Below, piece by piece: positions 13,104 to 24,809 of a stretch of DNA of 64,000 nucleotides. Below the pieces are notes generated by a model. It saw only the letters and a program-made list of their open reading frames with translations. It was not told where the DNA came from and ran no database searches. The translations under genes were made by a program, and so were the position numbers. How positions within the stretch are numbered: the stretch's first letter is position 1; each line of letters begins with the position of its first letter. Source of the stretch: Haliclystus octoradiatus (lineage: Eukaryota; Cnidaria; Staurozoa; Stauromedusae; Haliclystidae); assembly GCA_916610825.1 (NCBI GenBank), contig OU744451.1, forward strand, positions 8,871,441 through 8,935,440, given 5' to 3'.

Positions 13104-13830
13104 AAACTCCGACTCCGGCAGGAGTATCCACATTTATACTGAAGCCAAATTGTGAATTATACTGTGAATTATTCGTCGGGTGTTTGTTTTGGTATTTATT
13201 ATTTTCTAAAAGAGCATTTGATTTGATAAATTAACAAATTAAAATACATAAATAGTATTTCAATATTTCATATATAGGCCTATCTCATTGCTTCTGTTGG
13301 ATATTTTTAGATTTATTCAGAAAAAGTAACGGAAAAAGTAACTGTAACTAGTTACTTTCGAATTGAAAGTAACTTGTAACTAGTAACCGTTACTTTTTCT
13401 GAAAAGTAACGTCTGAAAGTAACTAGCTACTTTCTCGTCCAAGTAACGGTAACTGTGACTAACTACTTTTCAAAAGTAACTTAAACATCCCTGCAAACTG
13501 GAGTGATTTTTTTTACCAGTCAGGAGAAGGAGTCAGAGCAAAAGAATGCAGGACTTCCTGGCAATTTCTTAAAGCAATTCAAAGTTGAAAATTGTTTAAA
13601 TATTACACAGAAGTTGAATTGGCTATGTATTTCAGCCATTATGTTAATATATTCTGTACTTTTCTATGTTTCCTTAAATTAGTCAGGGTCGATAAATTAA
13701 TCCATTTTCGGACTTTTCACAGGAGTTGCTCTGAAATGTTTTGGAACCGGACTCGGAGTCAAACGCTTCTATTAGGACTTTTTTCGGATTCAAGGTCTGA
13801 AAATGCAGACTTCGTACACCTCTGAGAAGA
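13104..13830. repeat. element with CTCCGACTCCG termini and inner AGTAACTAGTTACT palindromes
   Basis: GTCAAACTCCGACTCCGG near 13104 faces CCGGACTCGGAGTCAAACG near 13746, an inverted pair about 640 bp apart. Between them, 13316-13490 is a run of AAAAGTAACTAGTTACTTT-type words on both strands, able to form many alternative hairpins. Similar AGTAACTAGTTACT blocks are known in non-autonomous transposons of several animals, but I do not assign a family. Confidence 0.55.
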
Positions 13831-14304
13831 GGGGGTTCTTAGGGGACCTTTGCAATTCTCTGGATCACAGGGTACCTTTTCAAAATTCACTTATCAGTCA
13901 TGTCAAAATCGCCCAATTTCCAACTTCATAATAACTCACTAGTTTTATTTTCCTGAGATTGTGTTTATTGAACAAAGGAAGATTATTAATTCTTTCTATA
14001 ATAGCAAAAACATATTATTTCTTTTTCATGTCTTAAAATGTCACACAGAAATGAAATATTGATTATAGTATGAAGAATGAAACAAATAAGCCTATTTCTG
14101 TTTTAACAATGTCAAATTCTTGTTTCTCGCAAATATTTTGTGAAATTTATGTTTCATTCTATGGATTAAGGCAACTGTCGGTTTCGATTTTTAGGAACCC
14201 CTCCTCCCCCCCATGTAAAGTTTTTATATGACATCAAAGTTATTCATTTATTTTTTAGGTCGGTTGTAGATTTTGTTAGATGTGTAGGTTTCCATAAGGA
14301 AAAT

Positions 14305-17300
14305 ATGGCTCCAACACATCATCACTTGCGACGTAGCTTTTCATCATGTAACCAAACTGCAACATCAATGATTGAAAAGTATATCACTGATCAAGAAGAT
14401 GCGTTTAATGAGAAGCGATCATATTTATTGAAACATGTGACAAAATCATGCATGATAATTCCTTGTTTAGAAATGTTAGATAACAACGGACGTAGAGAGG
14501 CATTATGTAGTATTGTAGATACAGAAGCTCTAGTAAAATGTGAGAAGTCAAATATCATTAATTGGTGGAAATTTTCGCGATTAACCATGCCATTATTTGT
14601 TGAGGAAAACAGTATTTCATCTTTATATGATTCTGTATCTCTGTTTATATGGGGGATTTGTCATGGAAGCAAAACATTATTGAAGTTTGTTCAGCATTTT
14701 GTTATTGGAAAGGAAGAAGGTAGGTCTCTACTATTTAATGTAAAGACTTTTTATTATAAAACCTAATGTCAGATTCCTGCAATCTGATTGGTCGATTCAT
14801 GTGTTTAGAAATCCAGGATAAACATTGAGTGAAAAATGCGGTTAAATCACATTTTTTAATTGTTGGCTACTGTGGGAAAATAGCTATCTTCTTCTTATTA
14901 ATAATAAGAAGTTCAAGAAAGACACATTCTTTGGTTGTAACTCCAAGTTTCACGTTATTACATGATCATCAGACAACAGATACTCGTACTTGTTGTCTGA
15001 TGATCGTGTAGTAATAAAGTGAAACTTGGAGTTAGAACCAAAGAATGTGTCTTTCTTGACCGTTTCATTATTCATATTTACGCTCTGCTATTCACTAGCA
15101 TTGAACACTATTTAATTGCCAATATTAAGATTTGATATTTTCAATATTATTACTATACCAGTAAATATATATCTTTTTGAATGTGTAGTCCTTGACACCA
15201 TTTTATTATTATTATTTACTGCTCTGTCAATTGACATTGAGCGCTATTTATCTGCTAACAAATAACCATATCACATTATTACTAATATTCTTCTTATAAT
15301 CTATCTTCAGATGTGATAGTGCTCAATACCGATTACACATTGGCAGAGCTGTAATGCATAAGGAAAGGATGGTGACTGAGTCAAAGAAAACACATTCTAA
15401 ATTTATGTTACTATAGTTTCACGCGGTGTGCGATCACTCAATCTGAGTATCAGCTGTCTGATGATTGCACACTGCGTGAAACTATAGTAACAGAAATTAA
15501 GAATGTGTTTTCTTTGACTCAGTCACCATCCTTATGTATTATTCTTCTTATGTATTTTCAATGCTTTATACAACTGTAGGCCTATATAATGTTGGCTAAA
15601 AAGCTATTGACTTTGAGTTTAATCCAACAGTTTCCTCCTCTTGTCTTGTAAAATGTCTCTAAATATGAAGACAACCCAGCAAGTGTGCATTGACCCTTAA
15701 TTGAAGTTTTTTAATTTATTTACTTGAGTGATTTTCAAGAGGCTTTGAGTTTCATGAAATTGGATAATACTACATTATTTGTAAATTGACTTTCTATCGT
15801 GTTGCAGTACCCAATTTCTTTCAGATTAGTAAATTCGTATAATCTATTGAAGTTGAACTGTCTGATCTGTCGGCATCTAATTTCTTTGGTCTATTTAATT
15901 ACTATAGCCGTTGTACACACAACTTTGCTTTGGCACTGATTGGGAATGTAAACTGTGGCTATATGCTCTAAGGAAATTCATATTGAAACTTAGGCATACA
16001 TTATGTATTGATTTAAAAACAAATAGGTTTATTAATTAATTAACTCACACCACTAAATCTGGTGCTAGGCTAATTGTTGGAATTTTGCACACCAAAATTT
16101 TTATGTTGCCACCCAACAAAAATTCTTGAAAAAACTTTTCACAAAGTTCTCTTATTTTTTGCAATCTGACTTCAGCCAATATGTAATCTGTTGAACCTCT
16201 CATTTAGAACTCTTCTTTCTATGCAACTGCCTTTCATATTAATCTGTAGTTGATTTGTTGATACAATCATGCTACTTTTTTATCATGTAGATCTCTGTAA
16301 ACAATATTTTATACACTACGCAAAGGATTTAGCTAATGGAAATGCATCAACAGAATCATTTCAATCAATTGATTGGAAAGATATTATTGTATACCTCTCT
16401 AAACGATCAACCAGTACATGCGAAGATGATGAGTTACTCGATGGATGTTCTTCTCATACGGAATTAAGTCCTATCACAATCTCGTTTGTTATTTTCTTAC
16501 TTAGCAATGTGATTGGTCGTCCAATAATAGTGTCACATGGACCATCTCCAAATGAAAGAAATGTTAAGTCAATTTCCGGAATATACATTCCATTGATACG
16601 TAAACAAGATGAATGTGAACGTTCTCCAGTGATTTTATTATACTATGCTGGTCGGTTTATGCCGTTATTTAGTTGTGAAGATAAATTGAATCCATTATCT
16701 TCAAAAACCATCACAGATGATGCAGCACATTGCTTCCCATTATGCTATTCAAGTTTAAAACATTTTAAAGTTCATTTTATTGAAAGTAATTTAAATCAGA
16801 CAGATAGTTGTATCAACTTAGCTTGTTTGCCTGTTATTTCAAGATACATGGATATATCAATGATGCCCACTAATCAAACAACATCATCAACGGAAATGCC
16901 TGTTGTTTTCCTCACTTTTAACGCTCCCCCAAGTTATTCATTGCAATTACAATGGAGTTGGTTGAGAAGTATTCATGGAAGATTACTCAACAATACAAAG
17001 TCTGGTGTTTTGGTTAATCCAAAGTTATGTAGCAGATCAACATTTGGTTGTGAAAATGAGGGTATTGTTTCTTTAAAAGGACTCTGTCTTGGCTGTTATA
17101 CTGCTTTTGTAACAGTATCGTCAAATGTACCAAAACGTAAAATATCTTTGATAAAAACAATCCAACAAGATGAAAGAAAACAAAACTCTGGTTCTAAAGC
17201 CATTCCAATGTGTATCACTTCTGGTTGCAATAAACCTCAAGTGGAACATCTCCTTGACCGTTGTAGAAATTGCTATTTAGATCATTTTATTGCAATAAAA

Positions 17301-19917
17301 GAGCAAACTGTTAAACCTCTGTTCAAAGAATGCTGCTTCACAGATTGTAAATCTGCATCTATAGACAACATGGANNNNNNNNNNNNNNNNNNNNNNNNNN
17401 NNNNNNNNNNNNNNNNNNNNNNNNNNNNNNNNNNNNNNNNNNNNNNNNNNNNNNNNNNNNNNNNNNNNNNNNNNNNNNNNNNNNNNNNNNNNNNNNNNNN
17501 NNNNNNNNNNNNNNNNNNNNNNNNNNNNNNNNNNNNNNNNNNNNNNNNNNNNNNNNNNNNNNNNNNNNNNNNNNATGGATTTATGCAATCGACATTTGAA
17601 TCAATTACAAAATCAAGAACATGTCGAAAGTAAAACATTTTCTAATCAACAATCATATTTATTGGAACCCAGTTATTATAATGATTTTGCGGATGGACCT
17701 AAACCGGGACCTAAACACGGGAATGCCTTTTTACAGCTTCCTCCTAACTTTTACTCTTTACCCACACAAGGAAGAGGGGCAATAGATTCTTCTCTCCAGA
17801 CGTCCCATTCGATTCAGCCAATTAATTATTCACGTAGTTCTCCTAACTTGAGAACAAGCAAACATCACGATTTATCATCTATGCAGCAACCCAGATCACT
17901 TCCGATTGATAATGAAGAAAGAAAAAGAAAAAATACATTCACTGTTGGACGTAGTGAAGGTTTCCCTACTTCTACAGAAAATCATTTGGAAGATTTTGAA
18001 GTAGTTGATAGTTTTGGTAATTTACTTGGAACTACTGGATTACAAAAATGCCTGTTACCAGAATGCGAACAGATTGTTGATGATGAAAATGATGTAGTAT
18101 GCAAAGATTGTTCACGTGTGCAGCAAGACACTCTGCACAAAATTGAGAATGGAAAACAAGAGAGAAAATTTCAACCTGTAAGTATTGAAAAGCCAAGAAA
18201 AAAGTTGTAAAAATTTGCCGAGCAATCTTTTATCTCAAACACTGTCTTGAAATGATTTGAATCTTGGATCAAAGTAGTAACTATGTAATGACTGTTAGGT
18301 ATAGAGTTATAACCATGTGACCTCTCCTATTATTGCAAGTTTCAGCCCTTTTGTTGGAGCACTGTCATTTACTTCAAAACATTGGAGAAATGAATTTGAA
18401 AGGATTTTAAAATAGGATTAGTATTTTTATTTATTTTTTAAGTATTTTTCGTCCAACAAAATGACTGCTGCTGCAACATCGTCCCGTCAAAAGGGACGTC
18501 ATATGTACTTGTTGGGCTGACCGCTGCATTTACATCAAAACTGTAAAATAAAAGTAACTTCGTGATAATCACACGAAGAAAGATCACTATTATTGATTAA
18601 GTAGTATGTGATTGAAGAGAACTAACTGTCGATCCCAACTTTCCAATTCCCAAGTAACACTTGACATAATGATATAATATTAGATGATTATGTGACATAT
18701 TTGATGCATTGGAAGCGTCTTACCATCTTTTAATTTATCTGTGCAAATGATCAAACGATTCAATCTATCCTGAAGCAAACGCACACGAACTACCTTGGAT
18801 GAAGCAGATGTCATTTTTTCTTTCAGATACCTCCAACAATATGTAAGATTCCTCAGTGTCCTATGCCTGTTTCAAGCATGTCAAATGAATTTTGTTCACG
18901 TTGTGAAGAAGACCAATGTTCTTCAAGCCCTAGTTCTGATCCACGTTGTACAACAGGTGAGTGGCTTCAGGGGGTAGATATTCTACTCGTATATTATTGC
19001 CCTGGAATGGTAACATTTTCAACGGAACTTGGTATGCACTTAAGAAGATTTCTAGAACGTTAAGAATGCTTTCCATACCTTGTCTCATTTTTATTTTACT
19101 GATTATCTTTCTAACAACCCAAGTTATATACTTTACTTCTTCCATTTACAATCGGATTCCTATTCATCCATTCTTAATCACCTTTTTATGATTGATCAAT
19201 TTCCAAATTATAAGACTAGCAAAAGATATTTCATTTGTCCAAAATTATATAAGAATGGGTTTGAGGTAAGCTATGTTCACGATGTTGTGTGATTAGTACT
19301 TAACAATCATTATTTATTCAGAAACCTTTAAGCTATATATAACTTTGATTCAAAGGACTGATGCACCTGGTGCACTCGCCTTTGAAACAATTGTATATAT
19401 ATATATGGTGATCCTCAGATTTATCAAACAGTCCCTACTGACACCAAACCATGAAAAAACTGTGAAATTTGATAGCGCTTTCATTGCATTTTCACATTTC
19501 AATACCGTGAATATGGCTGTTTCCATGGCTTTCACATTTTTTCATGGCCTCGTAAATTTGTGGTTTTTACTTTCTTGCATTTTCATGCGGTTTTCATAAG
19601 ACCTTCATGGCATTTTTATAGGTTTGTTGTTGGTAGTGAGTGAGTATTGTTTTAGATTACCATGCATTTTTTCTTCATTTTTCACAGATACGGATTACTC
19701 TCTATCACGGTATAATCCTCAATCAACGAGAACAAATTTGCCACCAGAATTTGAATCAATATTAAAAGATGCATTGAGTTCATCTAATCCAGATGTTAAT
19801 TTAAACGGAACGACTGGACCATGTAGAACTCAGTTCTGTGATTTATTCGGGACTAAAAAGTTTAATGGCTATTGTAGTAAATGCTTTCACGTCAAGAATT
19901 ATCCAGGACGAAACTAA
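14305..19917 (+). CDS. TNFAIP3: A20/TNFAIP3 homologue: OTU-like domain plus six A20 zinc fingers; catalytic residues apparently lost
   Basis: CDS is 14305-14719, 16291-18177 (interrupted by the N gap 17375-17574), 18827-18956 and 19688-19917. With the gap closed by its 5-base flank overlap, it is 819 codons including stop; human A20 is 790 aa. A20 is a cytosolic ubiquitin-editing brake on NF-kB. OTU region, residues 1-280: SIVD holds the Asp equivalent of D70 (here D72), then NWWKF, SLYDSVSLFIWGI, LSNVIGRPIIVSH, SGIYIPLIRKQDECERSPV, YYAGRFMPLF. The catalytic Cys position is Ser106 and the catalytic His position is Arg260. Six C-x(4-6)-C ... C-x2-C fingers follow: CSRSTFGC, CITSGC, CCFTDC (spans the gap, second pair ends NRH), CLLPEC, CKIPQC, and CRTQFC ... 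NGYCSKCF at the C terminus like A20 ZnF7. The frame stays open upstream of 14305 to an acceptor at 14258, so the true start may be in an earlier exon. Confidence 0.85.
14914..15115 (-). repeat. hairpin-family element 1 (A20 intron 1)
   Basis: The palindrome is 14914-15058, with arms of about 63 nt. On the minus strand, a body (TTCAATG, then AGAGCGTAAATATGAATAAT) at 15059-15115 precedes ACACATTCT, AGTTTCAC and GATCATCAGACA. The loop-proximal half reads CTGATGATC ... GTGAAAC. It shares the word order of the other family members, but its stem sequence is its own. Confidence 0.8.
15182..15250 (-). repeat. half copy of the hairpin family (body only)
   Basis: On the minus strand this reads TAGCGCTCAATGTCAATTGA, then CAGAGCAGTAAATAATAATA, then CACATTC, and stops before the palindrome. 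It matches the 5' body of elements 2 and 4. It is useful for showing that the body and hairpin are separable. Confidence 0.65.
15315..15532 (+). repeat. hairpin-family element 2 (A20 intron 1)
   Basis: Body at 15315-15364 (GATAGTGCTCAATACC, then GCAGAGCTGTAATGCATAAG). The palindrome at 15365-15532 has arms beginning AAGGATGGTGACTGAGTCAA, then ACACATTCT, TTACTATAGTTTCACGC, and a core CTGATGA (15458-15464) ... GAAAC (15478-15482). The arms are nearly perfect complements over about 70 nt. Confidence 0.85.
17375..17574. other. assembly gap of exactly 200 N inside A20 exon 2
   Basis: A round-number run of N, so its length is a placeholder. The left flank ends AACATGGA and the right flank begins ATGGATTTATGC. 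The flanks share ATGGA, and joining them on that overlap keeps the reading frame and completes a zinc finger (CCFTDC ... LCNRH). Read literally through 200 N the frame would break, so the apparent frame change across it is an artefact. Confidence 0.95.
19435..19625 (+). repeat. TTTTCATGG-rich dispersed repeat, copy 2
   Basis: Partner of 12435-12636. It shares CTACTGACACCAAA and ATTTCAATACCGTGAATATG. It lies in the intron just before the last A20 exon. Confidence 0.75.
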
Positions 19918-20610
19918 CTCTCGGATTCATCTGAATACGTAGCATAACGCTAAGACCAACGCGTTATGCGTATACAGTGCGTACACACTTGACCATCAAC
20001 CTCAATGCACAAACTTAACAAAGTGCCTTGTCGGGTAACTAGAATCATTCTTCCTGAAAGTTTTTTACAGGGGAAACGACTCAAGTCTTATATCGCGTAG
20101 GAGAACCACCCGTCCTTGACGGGAGAATGATCTCTCTGCCCGCACTATCCTATTCCTTATAAACAGGGCCTTATGGTTACATGACACTTTTCCCTAGACA
20201 ATTTTAGAAATCTCCATTACAAGAGGAAATGTTTATTCAGCGTGTGTAACTGCTTTATTGTAAAAGTTACCAAATATCTATAAATGTAAATTTCCTTTAA
20301 AAACTCTTTGCTTGTAGCAGGTAAAGCTAAATTTGAATCAAGCAAGGATTCTTGCATATTTTCTCTGCATATGTTATAGTGTGGCAGAATTAATGATTCA
20401 ATATACATAATGTAAATGATATATATTTTACTATACTTATTGAATTACTATAAAAACCGCTTATTATTAAAAACCGTATATTATTCTATTACTTCGTTTA
20501 GTTATGTCTCAGGAAAAAGGAACAGTAACATAGAATTAAATTTTGTTCAATTTTGCAACAACATTTACATATATATTTTTAATTTCGTAACGAATGACAG
20601 CGCGGATAAA

Positions 20611-20893
20611 TAACACGGGATTTCACAACGTTTCACCATATCATATCTTCATGGCATCATCAGGCATATAAATACAAATTAAAAAATTACAAATATATAG
20701 AGTTTGAGTTTACAAAGGAAATTATCAAATACAATTACACGGAAATTAAACAAACAACCGGGATTTTATAGAATCCTATTGCGTGTTGAGTATTAGCTTG
20801 ATCTGCCTGATTGCAAGCATTTCACAAATGAGACGATCAGTTTTGTTTCAGACAATCCTGTGTTTTTTATCGCTGTCATTGGTTACAAATTTA
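20611..20893. repeat. repeat end with GTGAAACGTTGTG, inverted partner at 22432
   Basis: The complement of 20611-20644 reads ATGATATGGTGAAACGTTGT and continues into CCCGTGTTA, matching 22432-22466 on the plus strand. A further piece at 20855-20893 (ATCGCTGTCATT, then ACAAATTTAATAAG) matches 22466-22502 in direct orientation. Together they look like ends of one mobile element family, or of an element of about 1.9 kb. On the minus strand CTGATGA lies just upstream of the GAAAC. Confidence 0.6.
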
Positions 20894-21814
20894 ATAAGCA
20901 AGAATTTATAAATTAATATTTTTAATTGTTAGTTATATCCTACGATATATATCTGATAGTTTGAAAAAGCCATTGTTTTTGTCTTCGGATATTTATTGCC
21001 ATTCTATTCGTGTCGTAGCCTGCTTGCAGACAGACTTTTTCTTCGTATAGTCGGTCTGCGCAATAGCCGATTTTAGTGGACTGATTGTTCTTTCCACTAT
21101 CAATTTTTTGGTAGTATGTTGTGATTGGCTAACTAAATACGTGAACAATTGGCAAGTAATTTAAAATAATGAAATTGAGTAATGACAGGAAACCACACCA
21201 CGTAAATATCCATTTAACATGAATTCAATCTGTGCCGTGATCCGCTCGCGAACAAATTTTAATCTGCATTTTTTCATTTAAAATGTTTAGGCTGTTTTAG
21301 TCCGGCTGCTAAGGAAATGATTGTGATTTTGATGATAAAAGCGTAGAAACTTGTTGTAAATGACGATATGTGATGAGTGTCCGATTCGAAAATACAAATG
21401 AATGATATCAGAAGTCATTAACTAAATCATTGCATGGCGATCGACGTTTCTCTAAATCGTTCGTGTACTATATCTATATTGGTATATACAGGTTCTTTAC
21501 AGAATCATTCAAGGAATTGCTATTTATTTAATATAGAAATACATGTAATCAAAATTGGAGCTTTTTCACGTAAAGGGGATTATGTCGTATTGAAACCTTG
21601 ATCCACATTGATAGAAATCTATATAGGATAAATTAAACGGAATAGTAGAAAGAAGTATAGGGTTGATTACTTTACTGTAGACAGGGTTCGACGAAATTCC
21701 AGAACCTATACATGGTAACCTGGTTTGTGGAATAAATAAATAGAAAAATTTACAGACTATTAAATGCAAATTACGGAATATAAAAATAAAATAATTAAAA
21801 AATGTGGAAAATGA

Positions 21815-21845
21815 GATCTGCATTCTGATTGGCTTCTCAATCATT
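21815..21845 (+). repeat. left half of a perfect 31-bp inverted repeat
   Basis: Begins GATCTGCATTCTGATTGGCT. It is the exact reverse complement of 24293-24323. The pair encloses about 2.45 kb, including the ATT microsatellite. No homology extends beyond the 31 bp on either side. Confidence 0.9.
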
Positions 21846-22431
21846 ATTTATTTTCTAGTTTCTTCTTAATAATTAGATAATTTAAGTTACCTTTACAAAA
21901 CATGTCAATTGACGTTTCGACATTGGCTATGTTCTCTTCAGAATTAAATGTGAAAGAAATACAAAATGTTTAAATACAAAATGTTGAAATACATTTTACA
22001 TTTTTATAGATCAAAATTAAGAGGATGACATTAACATTAAGCTGTCGAAACATCAAATATCTTGTTTTTTATTTTATACTTTTATTAATAGAAAATTTCA
22101 ACTTATCTTTAAAAATGTAACCCTTATATATGTAATCATGTTTTTTAATTTTACTTTTTCATTTCATTTAATCAAAAGTTTCAATACATATTTGGTTAAA
22201 ATAAATATCGAAATTTGCGGAAGTTGAAATCTTTAGTGGACCCATTTATATTGCGGCCGTAAAGAACCAATTTATTTAGCAATAGTATAGAAGAGTTTTT
22301 CCACATGTCTCCGATGATTCCCTTGAGAATTAAATTAAAGGATTGATAACCCTGGTGGCGTATTTTGAAAAGACCATATAATACACAGGAACAACGTAGT
22401 TCTTAATTTGAGTAAAAAATTGCTCATTGGT

Positions 22432-22502
22432 ATGATATGGTGAAACGTTGTGCAATCCCGTGTTTATTATCGCTGTCATTTGATACAAATTTAATAAGTA
22501 TT
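22432..22502 (+). repeat. repeat end with GTGAAACGTTGTG, plus orientation
   Basis: Inverted partner of 20611-20644 through ATGATATGGTGAAACGTTGT, then direct partner of 20855-20893 through ATCGCTGTCATT and ACAAATTTAATAAG. It runs straight into the ATT microsatellite, which may have grown from its AT-rich tail. Confidence 0.65.
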
Positions 22503-22514
22503 TATTTATTTAAG

Positions 22515-23547
<1,033 letters not shown>

Positions 23548-24292
23548 GATAGATGTATTGTTAAGCAACACCAATAATTGTCCAACATTGCTGAACATTG
23601 TGGCATGAAGAATCCCTATATAGACTACTCCGTTTTTATTTTTCATTCAAGAGATGATATTTCGTTTTGTTTCGTCTACTTTCAATCTGGGATGAAATAT
23701 CAAAGGTATTTTATCAGATTATATCTTGCTTCTACAATTCTTTCACTATAATCTTTATGATGCATATCACTTCCCAAAAATGTGATCAAGGCGTATACAT
23801 ACTTCAGAGTTCCAGCCTTAAATTTTTAAATGACATTAAATTGCTGATAAGTACTTTTTAATGATTTTTCCATGCACATATAGCCATAGTATTTGTGGAA
23901 TTTTGAGGATATATTTAAATAAAAGTTGATTTTTCCAGGAACATGCTCATATATTGTTTAAGCGCCATTTGACAATTGACACCGATATTGAAATCCTAAA
24001 TTTTGGGTTGATCTTTAAATATTCGAAGGTATGGCAACAGCGGTGATGTGTTCCATGTGTTCTAATTGTAAGATACGAATCAATGTCAATCAAATTGTGT
24101 CGATCTATTTTAACAATATATAGGTAAGTCTGTCTTATAGTGTCTAAATTTTATAGAAATAATTTAATGTCATTAATAATACAAAAAAGAAAGCTAATTA
24201 CAAAAACATTCGCTTTTTCAACAAAATCACCACAGGAAGTATCAACCAATGTCAATCAAATTTTGCCATTCAAGGTCTATCGAAAAATATTG

Positions 24293-24323
24293 AATGATTG
24301 AGAAGCCAATCAGAATGCAGATC
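24293..24323 (-). repeat. right half of a perfect 31-bp inverted repeat
   Basis: Ends ...CAATCAGAATGCAGATC. Exact reverse complement of 21815-21845. Confidence 0.9.
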
Positions 24324-24763
24324 ATTGAATAATGAATAACTAATATATTTTCTAAATCAATATAAAAAACGTTAAGAAACTGTTAAACTATTAATGGATA
24401 TATATAAAAAGATTTATATCTAAATAAACCCCGTAAGTGTAATTGAATATGCCATAATTATAATTTGGGATTTCTATGACAATCAATGTTACTAAGTAAC
24501 ACGCATCTTTCCTTTAGTAACTTTGAGGATGGTTAATGATCTATTCAATGGTAGGGATTATAAGAGAGTTAGTAATTAACTATATAGAACATTATTTTCA
24601 ATGATCTGTTAATTGTTAAATATTTAAACCAACGTATAATTAGTTCCTGATATCTTTGAAGGCTCAAGAACATACACACCTTCTCTCTGTAAACCGAAGG
24701 AGATCTTTCCAAACGCAACACAAATATTTAGAATAATACAATTACTGTTAATGGAAATATAGT

Positions 24764-24809
24764 ATGAAAGGAAATATATTGTTGCTGCTTGTTGCTGCAG
24801 CTGTAAGCG
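24764..24809 (+). CDS. signal-peptide exon of the TSR/VWA gene
   Basis: Encodes [15 protein letters not shown] and the first base of a Gly codon, followed by donor GTATGT. It was chosen because it is a textbook signal peptide (Lys, hydrophobic Leu/Val/Ala core, small residues at the end). It also ends in phase 1, exactly what the next exon at 26271 needs (G|GT ATC CCA). Cleavage is probably after AVS or AVSG. No transcript evidence is available here. Confidence 0.75.

Larger units (their letters stand above)
8526..14258. other. intergenic region between CRYL1 and A20 homologue, repeat-rich
   Basis: No gene is supported. The two flanking genes point away from each other, so promoters of both should lie here, but no convincing TATA or initiator element can be singled out. 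Contents: a duplicated ~180-bp repeat (10386-10560 and 11855-12035), a ~200-bp dispersed repeat (12435-12636, second copy in an A20 intron), and an element with ACTCCGACTCCG termini (13104-13830) that holds a palindromic AGTAACTAGTTACT block. Short open frames, such as those at 9146-9385 and 11813-12082, fall in low-complexity or repeat DNA. Confidence 0.55.

Noticed and set aside
14914-15058. Complete type I, II or III hammerhead ribozyme in hairpin element 1
   Set aside because: CTGATGA and GAAAC are present, but bases next to the putative cleavage site do not pair with those before CTGATGA, so no stem I. Only the core resemblance is reported.
17277-17638. Open frames on the minus strand across the N gap, and the plus-strand frame that reads through it
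   Set aside because: They depend on N codons, and the gap length is a placeholder. The zinc-finger frame on each side is the real one.
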